Shown here piece by piece: positions 10,421 through 21,899 of a stretch of DNA of 64,000 nt; within the stretch, counting starts at the first letter, position 1; each line of letters begins with the position of its first letter. The position numbers were made by a program, and so were the translations under genes. Under the pieces are notes generated by a model, which saw nothing but the letters and a program-made list of their open reading frames with translations, did no database searches and was not told the DNA's origin. Origin of the DNA: Welwitschia mirabilis (Eukaryota > Gnetophyta > Gnetopsida > Welwitschiales); the NCBI GenBank assembly GCA_051453625.1, contig JBOZIK010000001.1, forward strand, positions 134,718,093-134,782,092, read 5' to 3'.

Positions 10421-10789
10421 TTGATTCATCTTAATAAGGATTTTTTAACTTGTGAATATATCTTGAATATCATCTTAAATGTTTTTAATAAGGATGAGAA
10501 AATAGACTTGAAACATTCTATGGGACAACCTTGGGCTCAAGGGCTTTGTTATTTTCCATTAATGACCTCTTTTACCTTATCTCTATTAATGGGCTTACTT
10601 ACTTCTTCATTTTCCTCTTTAGTAATCTTATTAGAAATATGTAATAGCTTGAGGATAATATTTTTTTCACTCTTATACTATTTTGAGGTGCTTCTTCATT
10701 TGTAATTCGATTTCCTCTTCTTTTCCTAGCGATCTAACTTCCACATTAAGCTTTTTGATCCTATTGTCTATCTTGTGAAATTCACCTAA

Positions 10790-10865
10790 TGGAAGAAAAA
10801 TTTTGTGTATTTATCACCTTCTTGTAATCATTGGATTTTAGACCTTTATTTCCAGTATTGTTTCT
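10790..10865 (-). pseudogene. LINE linker motif before RT
   Basis: The minus strand gives QYWKxRSKIQxLQEGDKY then TKFFFH. This is the conserved plant LINE motif QxxRxxWLxxGDxNTxFFH between endonuclease and RT. The Trp of QWLQ has become a stop (TGG to TGA; plus-strand TCA at 10828-10830). Confidence 0.85.
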
Positions 10866-11429
10866 CATTTGTAGTGGTTTCTTGGATCTCCTAAAGATAG
10901 TCATACTTACAATATTTAATGTTATCTTTATATCCTCCTTATTCTTGTTCTCTTTAGATCTTTTATAGTTCCTTCTTAATCTCTTTATGTGATTTAAACC
11001 TTATTTTTTCCTTTTTTTAATTTTTCATATATTTTTTGAGGGTGTTAAGGCCTCTATATAAGAACACAGTGGGTTTATATTTATCGTATTTTTATCAGAA
11101 TCTTTCCATCATATTCCTCATTTCTTCTCTACCTATCCAGTATCCTTTTACTTTGAATAAATATTTTTAAGGTTAGTTCATTCCCACTTATAACTTTATA
11201 GGTTTGTAATTCAATTTCATTCTATTAAGGCTCCATTCTTCTATTGATATCTTATTGATGATCTCTCTTCTAACCATAATTCTGTCTATCCTAGACATAA
11301 TTAGATTACTGCCTCCCCTTCTATTTGATCATGTGTACTTGCATCCCAAGATTAGGATATTAGTTAACTCTTCCTATATCATAAAATACTTTAGAATTTC
11401 TGCTCCTCTACTATTTTAGCTTCTTTTAC

Positions 11430-11900
11430 CTAATTTTTTTCATCTGCGAATGCATTGATTAAAATCTCCTATCACTAGCCATTTATTCTTAGTTGTGCTA
11501 ATATTGAACAATTTTCTATATACTTGGTCCTTTTCATGTTACCTTGTGGATTGTAAATATTTGTAATAACCTAATATTCCTTTTTAACATAGACTAAACT
11601 ATGATGGATGCCTCTATTTATAAGCTCAACCTCTTTCCTAGTTAATATTATTATTCCTCCTAATTTTCCTTATGCTCTTGTGGTAAAAATATTCTAAACT
11701 TGTAAATATTATCATGTGTCCTTATCATTACATATTTTAGTTTTTAATAAGTAGACTACTTTAATGTTATCTTTTATAACAATATCCGTTAGAATCTATT
11801 TTTCATAGGAAAACTTTAGGCCCTTTTAGTTTAATGTAAGCTAATTCACCAAGTTGGTTTTTTCCCTTTTTAGGTTTTCCAAATCCTTTTTTCAACATTT
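11430..11900 (-). pseudogene. LINE endonuclease domain remnant
   Basis: On the minus strand NKWLVIGDFNQCI (plus 11450-11487) matches the plant LINE endonuclease motif WxLxGDFNxxL, which contains metal-binding and catalytic residues. Upstream on the same strand LGELAYIKLKGPKVFL (about 11855) sits in the spacer before the endonuclease core. The domain nicks target DNA to prime reverse transcription. Several frameshifts and stops are present. Confidence 0.82.
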
Positions 11901-12639
11901 CTTCTATTATTTCTTGATATTTATTTATCTTATTCTCTATGATCTTCCTATCCATTAAGATTCTATTACTTAGTCTTCATTAGCATGCCATCTTACATCA
12001 CTTAGTTAAATCTTACTTAGCTGCATATTATCCTTTATCTGATTGGCTACTACTCTCTCTCTCTCTTCTTGTTTAGTTTCTAAGAACTAGAATGGATTAT
12101 GACGAGCATTCTTTTTTCCTTTTTTCTCTTTTAGAAATATCATTATGCTTTTTTTATCCCTTTATTTTTCTTTTTATGGTAGTAAGATTTTATCTTATAC
12201 CCAGATTTTCTCAGAATGTGCATTCATCCTTTTTGTCCCTTACTTCTACTGGTCTGTTTTGACCTTCCTCCTTGAAATGTCCTTTTTATTGATAATGAGA
12301 GAATGATTTCTCTATTTTAAACATCTTCTTGATGGATTTTTTAACTTTCCACATATTTCATGGATGACTGGTAAGTTTTTATGTTTGACTTTTAGGTTAC
12401 ATTCTCTTGATTTAGGATGAATCCAAATGGATTAAATTTCTTTCATTTTCTTTAGGCTTGTCCAAACATAGAATTTGGCTCATACTAATTACATCCATTT
12501 TATTATAAATTGTAAAGCTATTTTCATGAGAAGTGCTTAACTCTAGAATTTCATTAGAAACATGGGAATACTTATCCAAATTAGTATCTTCTAGAAAATA
12601 TTTGGATTTATTTATGCCCTAAGGATCCATTTCGCCAAT

Positions 12640-12960
12640 GATAGCACTCTTAATCTAAAAAACCATGGCTCTCATACTATTACTTCATCTCTTTTCTTTT
12701 CATTATCAAATTAAAATAGAACTAGTTCATCTGGTAAAGTAATAAGTTAGACTTTAGTGACTTCTGTCCATTGAGTGATCATCTAATCCCTAATCAGATC
12801 TAACTTAGGTCTTGGACCTGATGAAATAAACTTTCCTATAAGGCTATACTAGAACTTTTTTTAATTTGTATGCAATCACCATAATCTATATCCACAACTA
12901 AAGTGCTACTACGTTTGAAGAAATTAGCTTTCTCCATAGCTAGGTAGAGTCTTGAGGAGG
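12640..12960 (-). pseudogene. LINE ORF1 DUF4283-like domain
   Basis: Minus-strand translation: RPRPKLDLIRD, MITQWTEVTKV, LPDELVLF, FDNEKKRDEVIV, EPWFFRLRVLSLAKW. This pattern (GKFxxxRPxLDxIRxW, VxxLPNxLVLFxFxxE, PWFFxxxxLxLxxW) is the DUF4283 domain found in ORF1 of plant L1 LINEs, which is thought to bind element RNA. Its position upstream of the endonuclease fits a normal LINE layout. Stops interrupt it. Confidence 0.85.
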
Positions 12961-12975
12961 AAATTCTTAAATAAC

Positions 12976-15299
12976 AAAAAATGAAAACTTAATTAAAACA
13001 ATTCCCTTACTTGGAAAAAAAATCTCTTGCTAGAACCAAAACTAAAACTACTTCCTTGTGCCTTATAGCTCCTCTTTAAGTCATCACTAATGCTTTATGC
13101 TACCTCTATTCTACACAATCTTGCTTACCATTCTCCAGCCCTATCTTGTCCTTCCTAATAATGAAAATATTTTCTAACATTACTTCATTGATTTTTCTAT
13201 CATATTCCTTTCTAATTACTTAAAAATAACATAATTAATTCATTCATCATAAGGAGAAAAATAATACATAGAAAATAATATCTATTAATAATGTATAATA
13301 ATATAAGTAAAATGAATGGATGCATATGTTCATAAACATCACCTGAATAAACACAAGATAATGGTTTATGTTGATGTTCCCAAGGCTAATGAAATGAAGC
13401 CAAATCCTTATCTTTTTTTTATTAATGTTTTATTTCTTTTTTATAAAAGTAATTTATTAAAAATGTTTTAAATTATTATAATTAAAAACATAAAAAGGGT
13501 TCTTACATGGGAATGTAATCCAAATAAACTTCTATGTGGAAAAACAAGGGGAAAAGAGTTTTAATATCCATGAAAACAAAGAACAATGTATAAGATTTTC
13601 AGCATTTATAACAACTGCAAGATAAATATTTAAAGTTGGTGTGAATAGTAAATACAAAATTAACTTGTAAATTTAACTTTTAATGGAGTTTCTTACCTAG
13701 AAAATAATGAAAAATATGTTCTTGAATATGATCTATAACATAGTTCAGTATATAAGTATATAATATAAAGGAAACTATCTTAACAATATAATAAATGCAT
13801 AAATAGAATATGTTATTATCAGTATTACATAATAATTTATGAAATATTAAAATTTATTAGAAATAAAAATAAATTAAACAAAGATTAAAATCTTAAGAAC
13901 TATAATTTTAAAACATTCAAAAGAAAATTCAATTTCATATGATGTAATAAGTGATAACAAATCAAATGGACATTCATGTTTTTTTAATGATGTTTTGTTA
14001 ATTTTTTCCCCTTAAAATCATGGTATTATAATTTTTCCCAAAATAAACTCACAAAATAATGATATTTTCTTTTCCAATGGACATATTTAGTACACTATAT
14101 GGATATGTTATTGAATCATGATTAAAAATAATTTTTATATTAAGATATTCACTTTAGTTAATGAAAGAGAAAATTAAGCCTACTTAAGAAAAATAGGTTA
14201 TATATCTCTAAAATAAAGAAGGGGTATCAATCCAACTATCATATGTGCAAATTATAAAAAAGGTGTATGTTGGAAAATTTATTAGAGATAAGTATCATAA
14301 TTCGAATTAAGAGAATAATCAAACTATTTCAAGTAGTTATTATTGAGATGTTTAAAAATAAATTTAGCCTAAATACATTTTATATGCATTTTTTTAATAT
14401 TTGCAAATTACAAATATTCATACATATACATTTATGAATATGTAATTACATCATGGCCAAAAATAATTATCATATTAAGATGCATGGTTATGTTAATGTT
14501 AGAAAATTTAGTTTTGGTGATTCCACTTATCAAACATTTTGTGTCTTTGTGTAGATAGGTTGTTACAGGTACCTCAAACCTTGAAAGGAAATAAACCATG
14601 ATGGATATTTTAAAGGATGAAGAGGGTCTTATGGATCCTATGGTAAACCAAAAAAATCATGTATTTGAAGATGTATTAGAAACTGAAAATATCTTAAGTG
14701 AAGAAGTCTAAAAAAGTGAAGACTTCTAGAATGTACTAAGTTAGAACAGGTAACAGATGTCTTGAAGTTAAGTTCATGTTAATTAAAAATAAGGATATGT
14801 GTCCAAATCATAGATGTTATCTATTACATGGTGATTACAAGATCAAATGGCTTTCTTTCAAGCTAAAATGGCTAGATGTTCCTCATCATTATAAAGCATC
14901 AATGTTAAAAATTAAAGAAGAACTTTTGGTACTTCACTTAATCAATCAAACTTATAGATCTTAAAAGCATAAGTAAAGGGAACCTTTTATAAAGAGATCA
15001 AAAGATTCAATAGCAAGAAGCTAACATTATTTCATCTCTTGGATTTAGAACTTTATTGCAATCATATTCCTCATTCATACTCATGATGGCTATAACAACT
15101 TCAAGAATCTTAAGGTCTTTATTAAAAAATATTGAGTCTTGTTGTTATATTGCATTTTGGTTATTTTATTATGGACTATCTTATTATTAAATACTATTAT
15201 AGAGTCCATTTCTTTAAATGTCAAATACTTTATAAGGCAACCCTTGTAGGGGTGTGCATTGGTTATTATACTTTTAGATATCTATTGAATGTAAGGTTA
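12976..15299. other. AT-rich sequence without recognisable gene
   Basis: 13.2-14.5 kb is nearly pure A/T with no motif. A richer segment (about 14575-15290) has short plus-strand frames at 14599-14709 (MMDILKDEEGLMDPMVNQ) and 14776-14964, without a family match. It leads into the 83-bp tandem repeat and ends in a pyrimidine block of the kind seen near plant LTR ends (15640-15655), so it may be a decayed LTR retrotransposon end. That is inference. Confidence 0.4.
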
Positions 15300-15492
15300 T
15301 TAGTATGCCAGAAAATCATTATTCCCTTGTAAGGAAGAGAGTATTTCCTTACAAGAAGACTCTCATTATTGTGAAGATCCATGGTACACCTATGAAAAGC
15401 ACTATTCCCTTGAGAGGAATAGAGTGTTACCTTGTGAGAAGACTCTTAGTTGTTATAAGGTTAGTGGTACACCAGAAAACCACTATTTCATG
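15300..15492. repeat. About 83-bp tandem repeat, 2.3 copies
   Basis: The blocks CCAGAAAATCATTATTCCC (15308), TATGAAAAGCACTATTCCC (15391) and CCAGAAAACCACTATTTC (15472) recur every 80-83 bp, each of the first two followed by a purine block (GGAAGAGAGT / GGAATAGAGT) and CAAGAAGACTCT / GAGAAGACTCT. It has higher GC than its surroundings. Comparable tandem segments are common in plant LTRs. Confidence 0.82.
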
Positions 15493-15778
15493 TAGGTCAA
15501 GAATATCCAGAGGCATGAGTAGAAGTTGCCCTCTGTGTGTGGATGTACCCCAGGTTGGAGAACCATGTTGTTGGGTAAGGTCTTCCATCGTGAATTTTTA
15601 TTTTGTTATTTAGTTTAAATTGCATTTGGTGAAACCCATTCATCCCTCCCCTCTAATTTCAAATTAATCCTTACTATCAATATGCAAAATGGAGTATTTC
15701 ATCTTCAAATAAAACTTGATTTTTATGTCTTTAACATCTAATTTCGACATTTTTCTAAAGAAGGGGTTATTGATGTAA

Positions 15779-16218
15779 TGTAATCTAATTTGGACACATC
15801 ATATGTTTTGTTTCATGGTTATTTATTAATGTTATTGTCTAAAAAATTTTAAGCTTAGAAAACTTTGTTTTAAGATAAATATTAGTGTGTTTTATAAGGA
15901 ATTATATCCCACATGAATTAGAAAGAATAAATAACTTCAAATCCTCTATAAAAGACTTGATTGATATGATAAAATTGAAGGCAATTAATGCCTCTTAAAG
16001 AAAAAATTAAAATGCTAAAGAATTTTTGCTAGAATCTTTTGCTTCATTTGTGTTTGATGTTTTATTTATGCTTTAAATATTAAGATAGGCTTAATTTCTA
16101 CTTTAAGTTTACTTAATTCTTTAATTTTGTTACTTCTTTATACTTTAATAATATTCAACAACAATAGTTAATTTAAGACCTTTAATGAATTAAATTTGAT
16201 CATGCTCCATTCTCTAGG
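15779..16218 (+). repeat. LTR-like repeat F1 (about 440 bp)
   Basis: Begins TGTAATCTAATTTGG and ends ATTCTCTAGG. It aligns over its whole length with 18607-19060. Shared features: TATGTTTTGT, TAGTGTGTTTTATA, ATTATATCCCACATG (a decayed form of the TCCCACATCG box common in plant LTRs), CTATAAAAG at 15956-15964 and ATGCCTCTT. A purine run AAAGAAGGGG at 15757-15766 lies just before it and could be a polypurine tract, which would make it a 3' LTR. Confidence 0.7.
15956..15964 (+). promoter_or_regulatory. TATA box of repeat F1
   Basis: CTATAAAAG, conserved exactly at the matching place in repeat F2 (18787-18795) and about 45 bp after the conserved ATATCCCACATG box. This is the arrangement expected for a U3 promoter. 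Confidence 0.65.
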
Positions 16219-16957
16219 AAAATTCATTCAATTTTTAAATTTCTTCAACAAAGTTTTAATGATAAATTCTTAGAAGAACTAGCATAATTAATGAGGTTTA
16301 ATAAGAGGACTAGTATTTTGAGAAGTAAAGGATCAAGAATAGATAGTTATAACTCTTAGAATAGTGCAAATTGATTTTCATAATAGGCCACAAAAAATAA
16401 AATATAAAAATTAAAATGAATGAGTTTAAAATAAAATAAAAACCTATGAAAACCCTAAGAAAAATAATGTTACATAAAATAAAATAGAAATTTAAAAATT
16501 AATCTAACACAAACAAAGATAAAAATGAAATCTATTATATTTGAAATGTAGAAAAGAAAAAGAGGAAAGAGATTTTCTTTTTATTTTTATAGTTCTTAAG
16601 TTTCTTCAAGTTCTTTTTATTTTTGTTACTTCATCCTTAGCTTGAAAAAATTTAGGCAATAAAACCTATAAAAACTAGTTAGCCTTGCATTAATAAAAAA
16701 ACTTGAAAGAACTTAAAAAAAGTAAAAAGACTAGTTCAAGTCTCACTAGAAAAAACTAATACCAATCATTAGAGAGTATAGAAATAAATATGTAGAAATA
16801 AAAACAACCAAAAAAATAGAATAAAAAACACTAGTTTGGATAGCATTGAAATAGGACCAATACTAACCACTAGAAAATGTATAAAACAAAAACACTGAAA
16901 TTTAAGCTATAAGAAAAGAAAAATTATGCATGCCCTACTATAGCTATTGTGTTATTA
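16219..16957. other. AT-rich interval after repeat F1
   Basis: Just after F1 a short decayed frame (about 16225-16375) gives FLEELA and RTSILRSKGSRIDSYNS, loosely like the basic start of an LTR-element gag. The rest (16380-16957) is A-rich on the plus strand (T-rich on the minus strand), as expected of the leader after the possible minus-strand PBS at 16958. No domain was found. Confidence 0.35.
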
Positions 16958-16973
16958 TCCCCGACAATGACCC
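16958..16973 (-). other. Possible minus-strand PBS (tRNA-Asp type)
   Basis: The reverse complement reads GGGTCATTGTCGGGGA, against the Athila-type PBS TGGCGCCGTTGCCGGGGA. It fits with three transitions and a one-base deletion, and is preceded on the minus strand by the LTR-like block below. A T-rich leader follows on the minus strand, as in elements 1 and 2. The match is short, so it is tentative. Confidence 0.45.
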
Positions 16974-17369
16974 TAAAATATTATTCAATACTAAGCTTTT
17001 ACAAATAAAATTTAGATCCTTTATTATAGAAAGGAAATAACATTAATAATATTCTTAATAGTTTATTAATAAAATAAATGCTTTCTCTTTCAAATTTTAA
17101 CTTTTTTTTTGTTTTTACTGAAAATAAAAATATCTCTAACAAAATGACTAGTGTCATTTTCTCCTCATGGAAAATTGTAATAGAAAATAGCAAAACAATG
17201 CACACTTCTAAACTAGTAAAATTTCAAAGTCAACAATATAAACAAAAGAAAATTTCAAGAGGCTAGAGCTAGAAATAGGCATAGCACTTGAAAACTAACT
17301 TAAATTTATAAATAAATGAAACTCTTTTATTCAAAAATATAATATAAGTTTCTCTTTAATTCCTAACTA

Positions 17370-18280
17370 TGCCAAGTTCATTATGGCTCAAATGGTGGTG
17401 ACATTATATCATTCACAACATGAGTAGCGGTGAAATTCTTCTATCACTTCAGTTCATTGTAGCTTATTCATAAGCATGATAAGTATGAAATGAATTCCAA
17501 GAATCATTAAATGAAGTTAAAATATAAACTAAACTACAAACATAAATAAATCACTTAAAAATAATATAAATCTTAACATATTTTAAAAATAAAAAGCATA
17601 AAAATTATGTCAAATATCCATACTTGCTATTAAAAAGATTGTATAAAAGATTAAGTATTAGTTCTTCAATTTATTAAAAGCATTAAAAGTATGTCACAAG
17701 CAACACTTTAATTTAAGAGTATAAACCAAAGAACAATAGCATTTTAATAGATAGAATAGAGTAAAGCTATAGTACATAAATGAAAAACATTAAACTACAC
17801 CTAAAATTCCATGTTAGCTTTAAGGGCTAGCCCATTATAAGAGAATGATTTAGAAATAAGGCAATAAAAGAATAGCCTTGGCATAAAGTACAGTGGAGTT
17901 GGTCCCTTTCTAAGAATCCAAGATGATTTACAGAGTGGGATACTTGGCTCTTTTTATAAATAGGATTGGGTTTGGGATGGTTGTAATTATTTGTCTTTTA
18001 AAATTTGGTGGAGTGTTTGAGTTTCCATCTTCTAGTATTTGATAAAGTGGTTAAGGTTCCTTATCTTGAAGTGTTCAGTGGATTAGTTGAAATCTCCATC
18101 TTGTAGTGTTTTTGGGGTTGTCATGATGAGTCCAATATGTGAGCTTTGGAGCAAGATTCCTTCACCAACAAGTGCCACCACCACATGTCTTTAGTACTAC
18201 CATCATTTTCTATAGTATCAAGTCCAAATTTATACATGTGATCCAAAACATGCCTAAAGACTAGAAAACATCATTTTTAA
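17370..18280 (-). repeat. LTR-like block E1 (minus strand)
   Basis: Homologous to 51300-52030. Shared blocks in the same order: GGTGACAT near the left end, ATGAGTAG, CATAAGCATG / TGTAAGCATG, AAGGGCTAGC / AAGGCTAGCT, TTTTTATAAATAGG / TTTTTATAAATGAA, TTGATAAAGTGG / TTGATGAGGTGG, AGATTCC / GGATTCC and the ACCACCAC stretch. On the minus strand CCTATTTATAAAAAG at 17950-17964 looks like a TATA box. The 51-kb relative is followed on the minus strand by an initiator-Met PBS, which supports an LTR. Confidence 0.65.
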
Positions 18281-18606
18281 AGACATGAAATCAAGTTTGG
18301 CATTAAAAAGAATATAGGACATGTTTTTATGATTAAAATAGTTAAATTAATGTCTTTACCTAAGTCAAATTACCCTAAAATACTTAATACAAATGTTAAT
18401 TTTACATGTTAATAGTTATCAATTAGGTAAGGTTCTAATTTTTATTACTTAAGTAAGAGATTTGTTTTATTGAAATAAAAAATGAAGAAAATAAGTTGAT
18501 GAATTAATTAAATAAATGAACTAGAAATAGCCTTACCTTCTAAAAAATTATTTTAATTGATATTTTTAACACTACTATGATAATAATTAATTTAGTTTCT
18601 ATTATA

Positions 18607-19060
18607 TGTTAGTCTAATATGGTATAATGTGAATACATTATATGTTTTGTATCATGGTTATTTGATGATGTTGTTATCAAGAAAGTTTTAAGATTAGAAA
18701 ACTTTATGTCAAGAACATGTATTAGTGTGTTTTATAGGGGATTATATCCCACATGTATTAAAAAGAAAGGATAGCTCCTAACCCATCTATAAAAGAGGTG
18801 ATTTATGTAATGAAATTGAAGCATACTGATGCCTCTTGAAGAGAATAATGAAATGCAAAATAATTTTTACTAAATTTCTTTTTTCCCATTTGTACTTGAT
18901 TTTTAATTAATCCTTGAAGGATTGATATAAGCTTCATTTCTACTTTAATTTTGCTAAATTATTTAATGTTATTATTCCTTTATACTTCAAAAAGATTCAA
19001 CAATAATAGTCGATTCAGCATCTTCAATGAATTCAATTTGATCATATTCCATTCTCTAGG
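18607..19060 (+). repeat. LTR-like repeat F2 (about 454 bp)
   Basis: Partner of F1, in the same orientation. Begins TGTTAGTCTAATATGG and ends ATTCTCTAGG. It has the same CTATAAAAG TATA box (18787-18795), ATTATATCCCACATG box and terminal CAATTTGATCATATTCC. The two copies are 2.4 kb apart with minus-strand block E1 between them, so they could be the two LTRs of a small non-autonomous element, or two solo LTRs. Confidence 0.7.
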
Positions 19061-19429
19061 TACAAGTTTATTTGATGTTTAAATACCTCTAGATTTGTGA
19101 AGGGTTAGGTTATTGTGATGAAATAAAAGTTTATTTTAGTAAATAAGAAAGAATCAAATTCATATTTATGGAATTTAATCATATATTGAAGATCTTTAAA
19201 GCTTTATGTAAGGATTTGATCATTAAAACGATTCTTGTATCATTTCATTAAAGAAGGAAAAGATTTGCATACTTAATGTAATATCTTAAAAGAATGATGA
19301 TTTTGAGGCTTTAAATTTAATTTTGAAGTGTTTTTTAACTAGATATATTGGTAGATGACTCAACCATCAAATTTCGCCATTAGAGCCTTGTTTTTATGTT
19401 TTTTAGATCCTGTATTTAGAATGACTTGC

Positions 19430-19720
19430 ATGATAGATATCTTTCAATAGATAGACATTTATAATTCACAAAATAGGTGTCTATTAGCCTCAAAGAAATC
19501 TTAATAGTACTTAGTTTTTAATTAACTTCAAGGATAAATATCTCTCATTGAAATAGACATCTATAATCTATGAAATGGACATCTCCAAACTTTAAAGACA
19601 CCTTTATAGAAATGAAATCTTATTAGAAGGAAGAGGTGAACTACAAAGCTTTTAAGATAGATATTTGACATATCAAAGATGTATGTGTGTCCTATACATA
19701 TCTTTTAACATCAAAGAAGT
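19430..19720. repeat. Degenerate repeats of about 100 bp
   Basis: The block GATAGATATCTTTCAATAG with AGACATTTATAATTCAC (19433-19480) returns at 19533-19580 as GATAAATATCTCTCATTG with AGACATCTATAATCTATG, and more weakly at 19653. They look like decayed GGACGTC-rich repeats of the sort found in some plant LTRs, which is inference. Confidence 0.5.
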
Positions 19721-20608
19721 CTTTAATTCAAATTAGCCAAAACAAATAGGCTTACTAGGATTTTGCAGATAGTATACATGCAATATGATGCATTTCCATT
19801 ATTTAGCTACTCTGCACATATGTGAATCATAGACATGAAATAAATATTCCATCAAAATAGAAAAGGTTTTCCCAAACTCACACATAACCCTATTATATGT
19901 ATACAAAATTAGACATCTCATCCTTATTACTAGCGATATAGGTTATTAAATATTTATATGAATGCATCTCATGAGATAGATCTCAGTCAAAATAAAGTGT
20001 AAGTATGGTATAGGAACTATCCACTTATGACTCAAATATAATCATGAAGATATGCATATTTCTATTTCTATATATGATCTAGTCAATCCTATATAAGATT
20101 ATGTTCTTACCTATTTCAATTTTTTAGAACTAATACAACTAGTGCATTTTAATGGTTATTGTTTAATTTTCATATGTAATACCCACTAGAGACATATGTA
20201 ATTCCCATAATATATTATGATGGTACAAAAGTATTAAAACTATATAACGTGCATATTTATCATAAAGATGGAGTTCTTCTATAAGGCATATCATCCTCAT
20301 ACTTTAAATGTACCATGGAAGTCTTCATCATATAAACTATCAAATTCTTCTCTAATCTTTTTTTTTTTTTTTATTAAAGAAGTTAAGCTATAATCAACAT
20401 GAAGATTCTCATCATGTACAATGTATACCTTTCTTATAAAAATGGATGTCTTCAACATATAGTATGGACGTACTCCATAAAGGTGAAGTATTCAATAATA
20501 GGAATTATCTCTATAGAAAAATGCCTTTATTTCATTTACACCACTTCTCTTATCATTTAATTTTATTTTCTTTTCTTCTATTTGTCTCCATAAAGCATGA
20601 CATCCTTC

Positions 20609-20646
20609 ATATGAATATCTTCATATTCATATGAAGATATTCATAT
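20609..20646. repeat. Perfect inverted repeat, 18-bp arms
   Basis: The left arm ATATGAATATCTTCATAT (20609-20626), a 2-nt spacer TC and the right arm ATATGAAGATATTCATAT (20629-20646) are exact reverse complements. It could extrude as a cruciform or hairpin. No transposon end or gene is seen beside it. Confidence 0.9.
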
Positions 20647-21899
20647 ACAAACATGTATTTTTTGCATGAAATAGATACATAATTAGTGAATCCATAAATA
20701 TAACAATCCTCATGAAGATGAATGGGTATCATTAGGTTATTCTATATTCATAGTATATATCCTCCTCATGAAAATATATCCTAGCTTTTATTTCTATTTT
20801 TATTTATTTTTTTAACTTCTTTTTTATCTCATATCTTATATAAGTCCTCCACCATATCTTTGGGTTCACACCTACATATAACATGCTTCTTCCTCACACC
20901 CCCCTTACTTTTTTTTTAAATTTTTTTAAGTGATAATATATGTGAGATTATAATTATTTTCAAGTTTATATATAATTTTAGGTATGACATGCAAGATATA
21001 TACTAGAATATTTATTTATCAATTTCTTCATAAAATCAATCCTCAATCAAAGAGGTAGTTGGAGGTACCTAAGAGATTAAACTCTTACAAGATGAACTAG
21101 GTGGTCAATGTACTTATCATAATGCTAGGTGTTCAATAAGAATAAATGCTAGAATTTAACACCATCAAAAGATCAGCTCTTACATGTTACTATTTTTAAC
21201 TTTATTTAACTTTTTTTATTTTCTTTTCTTTTATTTTTTTAATAAATTTCTTATAGTTCTTGATTAAGAAGAGTTAAATTTACAATCTAGGGTAATAGAT
21301 TCATAAGATAGTTTAATTCTTATATAATTTCTTTTAAAATAATAAGTATCTTTAAGGCTTAAAACCATGGTAGCAACATTAAAAAAATGCTTTTTAATAT
21401 TTAAAAAGATCTAATACATAGAGATGAATTTTTCATAAACTTTATGATGTCTTGACTTATGTAGAAAGATAAACTCATTAGGTTTATGTGTGTATCTATT
21501 TAGGTAATCTTGAGTTGGGTTGGATAAAGTTTTAACTAATTTACATCTATAGTCATAGGTAAGTGACAGGTCATTGGTCTTGATTAAGTCTAGATCTTGA
21601 AAGTTATCTATGAGATTCTCTTTTATGCATTGCAATACTTCTAAATATGTATCTATAATTTAAAATGACATCTTCATTATCCAACTTCTATAATTGATAA
21701 GAGGTTAGAAGTTATTTGGAATGGTCTTTCTAAGGTAAGGAAAAAAAACTTTTTGAATTGTCTTTCGTTTCTAACACTACAAAATCTATTGATTAGTAAA
21801 ATTTTTTAATCTATGTCAAGATATATTTTATTATTTATGTGGGAATCTTAGTTGGTTGGCTAGAAAATTGAGTTGTCATCTTTATTTTCTTTAATCTTT

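Larger units (their letters stand above)
8950..12975 (-). mobile_element. Fossil plant L1-type LINE (minus strand)
   Basis: Read on the minus strand, the region gives, in LINE order: a DUF4283-like ORF1 domain (about 12960-12640), a spacer, an apurinic endonuclease with a GDFN motif (about 11900-11430), the WLxEGDxNTKFFH linker motif (about 10860-10800), RT (10420-10140) and the post-RT region (10100-9830). No LTR or PBS is associated. The 3' end and poly-A are not defined; the sequence fades into unrecognisable DNA by about 8950. A piece of the RT palm appears deleted. The element is dead through many stops. Confidence 0.9.
19061..21690. other. AT-rich region without recognisable gene
   Basis: No domain was found on either strand. 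It contains degenerate GACATCTATAAT-type repeats at 19430-19720, a perfect palindrome at 20609-20646, and a weak minus-strand frame at 21411-21635 (FQDLDLIKTNDLSLTYDYR) that may be a continuation of the gag-pol remnant to its right. Confidence 0.45.

Noticed and set aside
10421-10705. Plus-strand 94-codon frame.
   Set aside because: Antisense to the LINE RT and linker region, which match on the minus strand.
15690-15705. TTACTATCAATATGC considered as a decayed initiator-Met PBS after a possible LTR end.
   Set aside because: Too many mismatches to TGGTATCAGAGC and no coding region of an element follows.
20446-20634. Plus-strand frame of 62 codons ending in the palindrome region.
   Set aside because: AT-rich, no motif, no partner elsewhere; the length is expected by chance.
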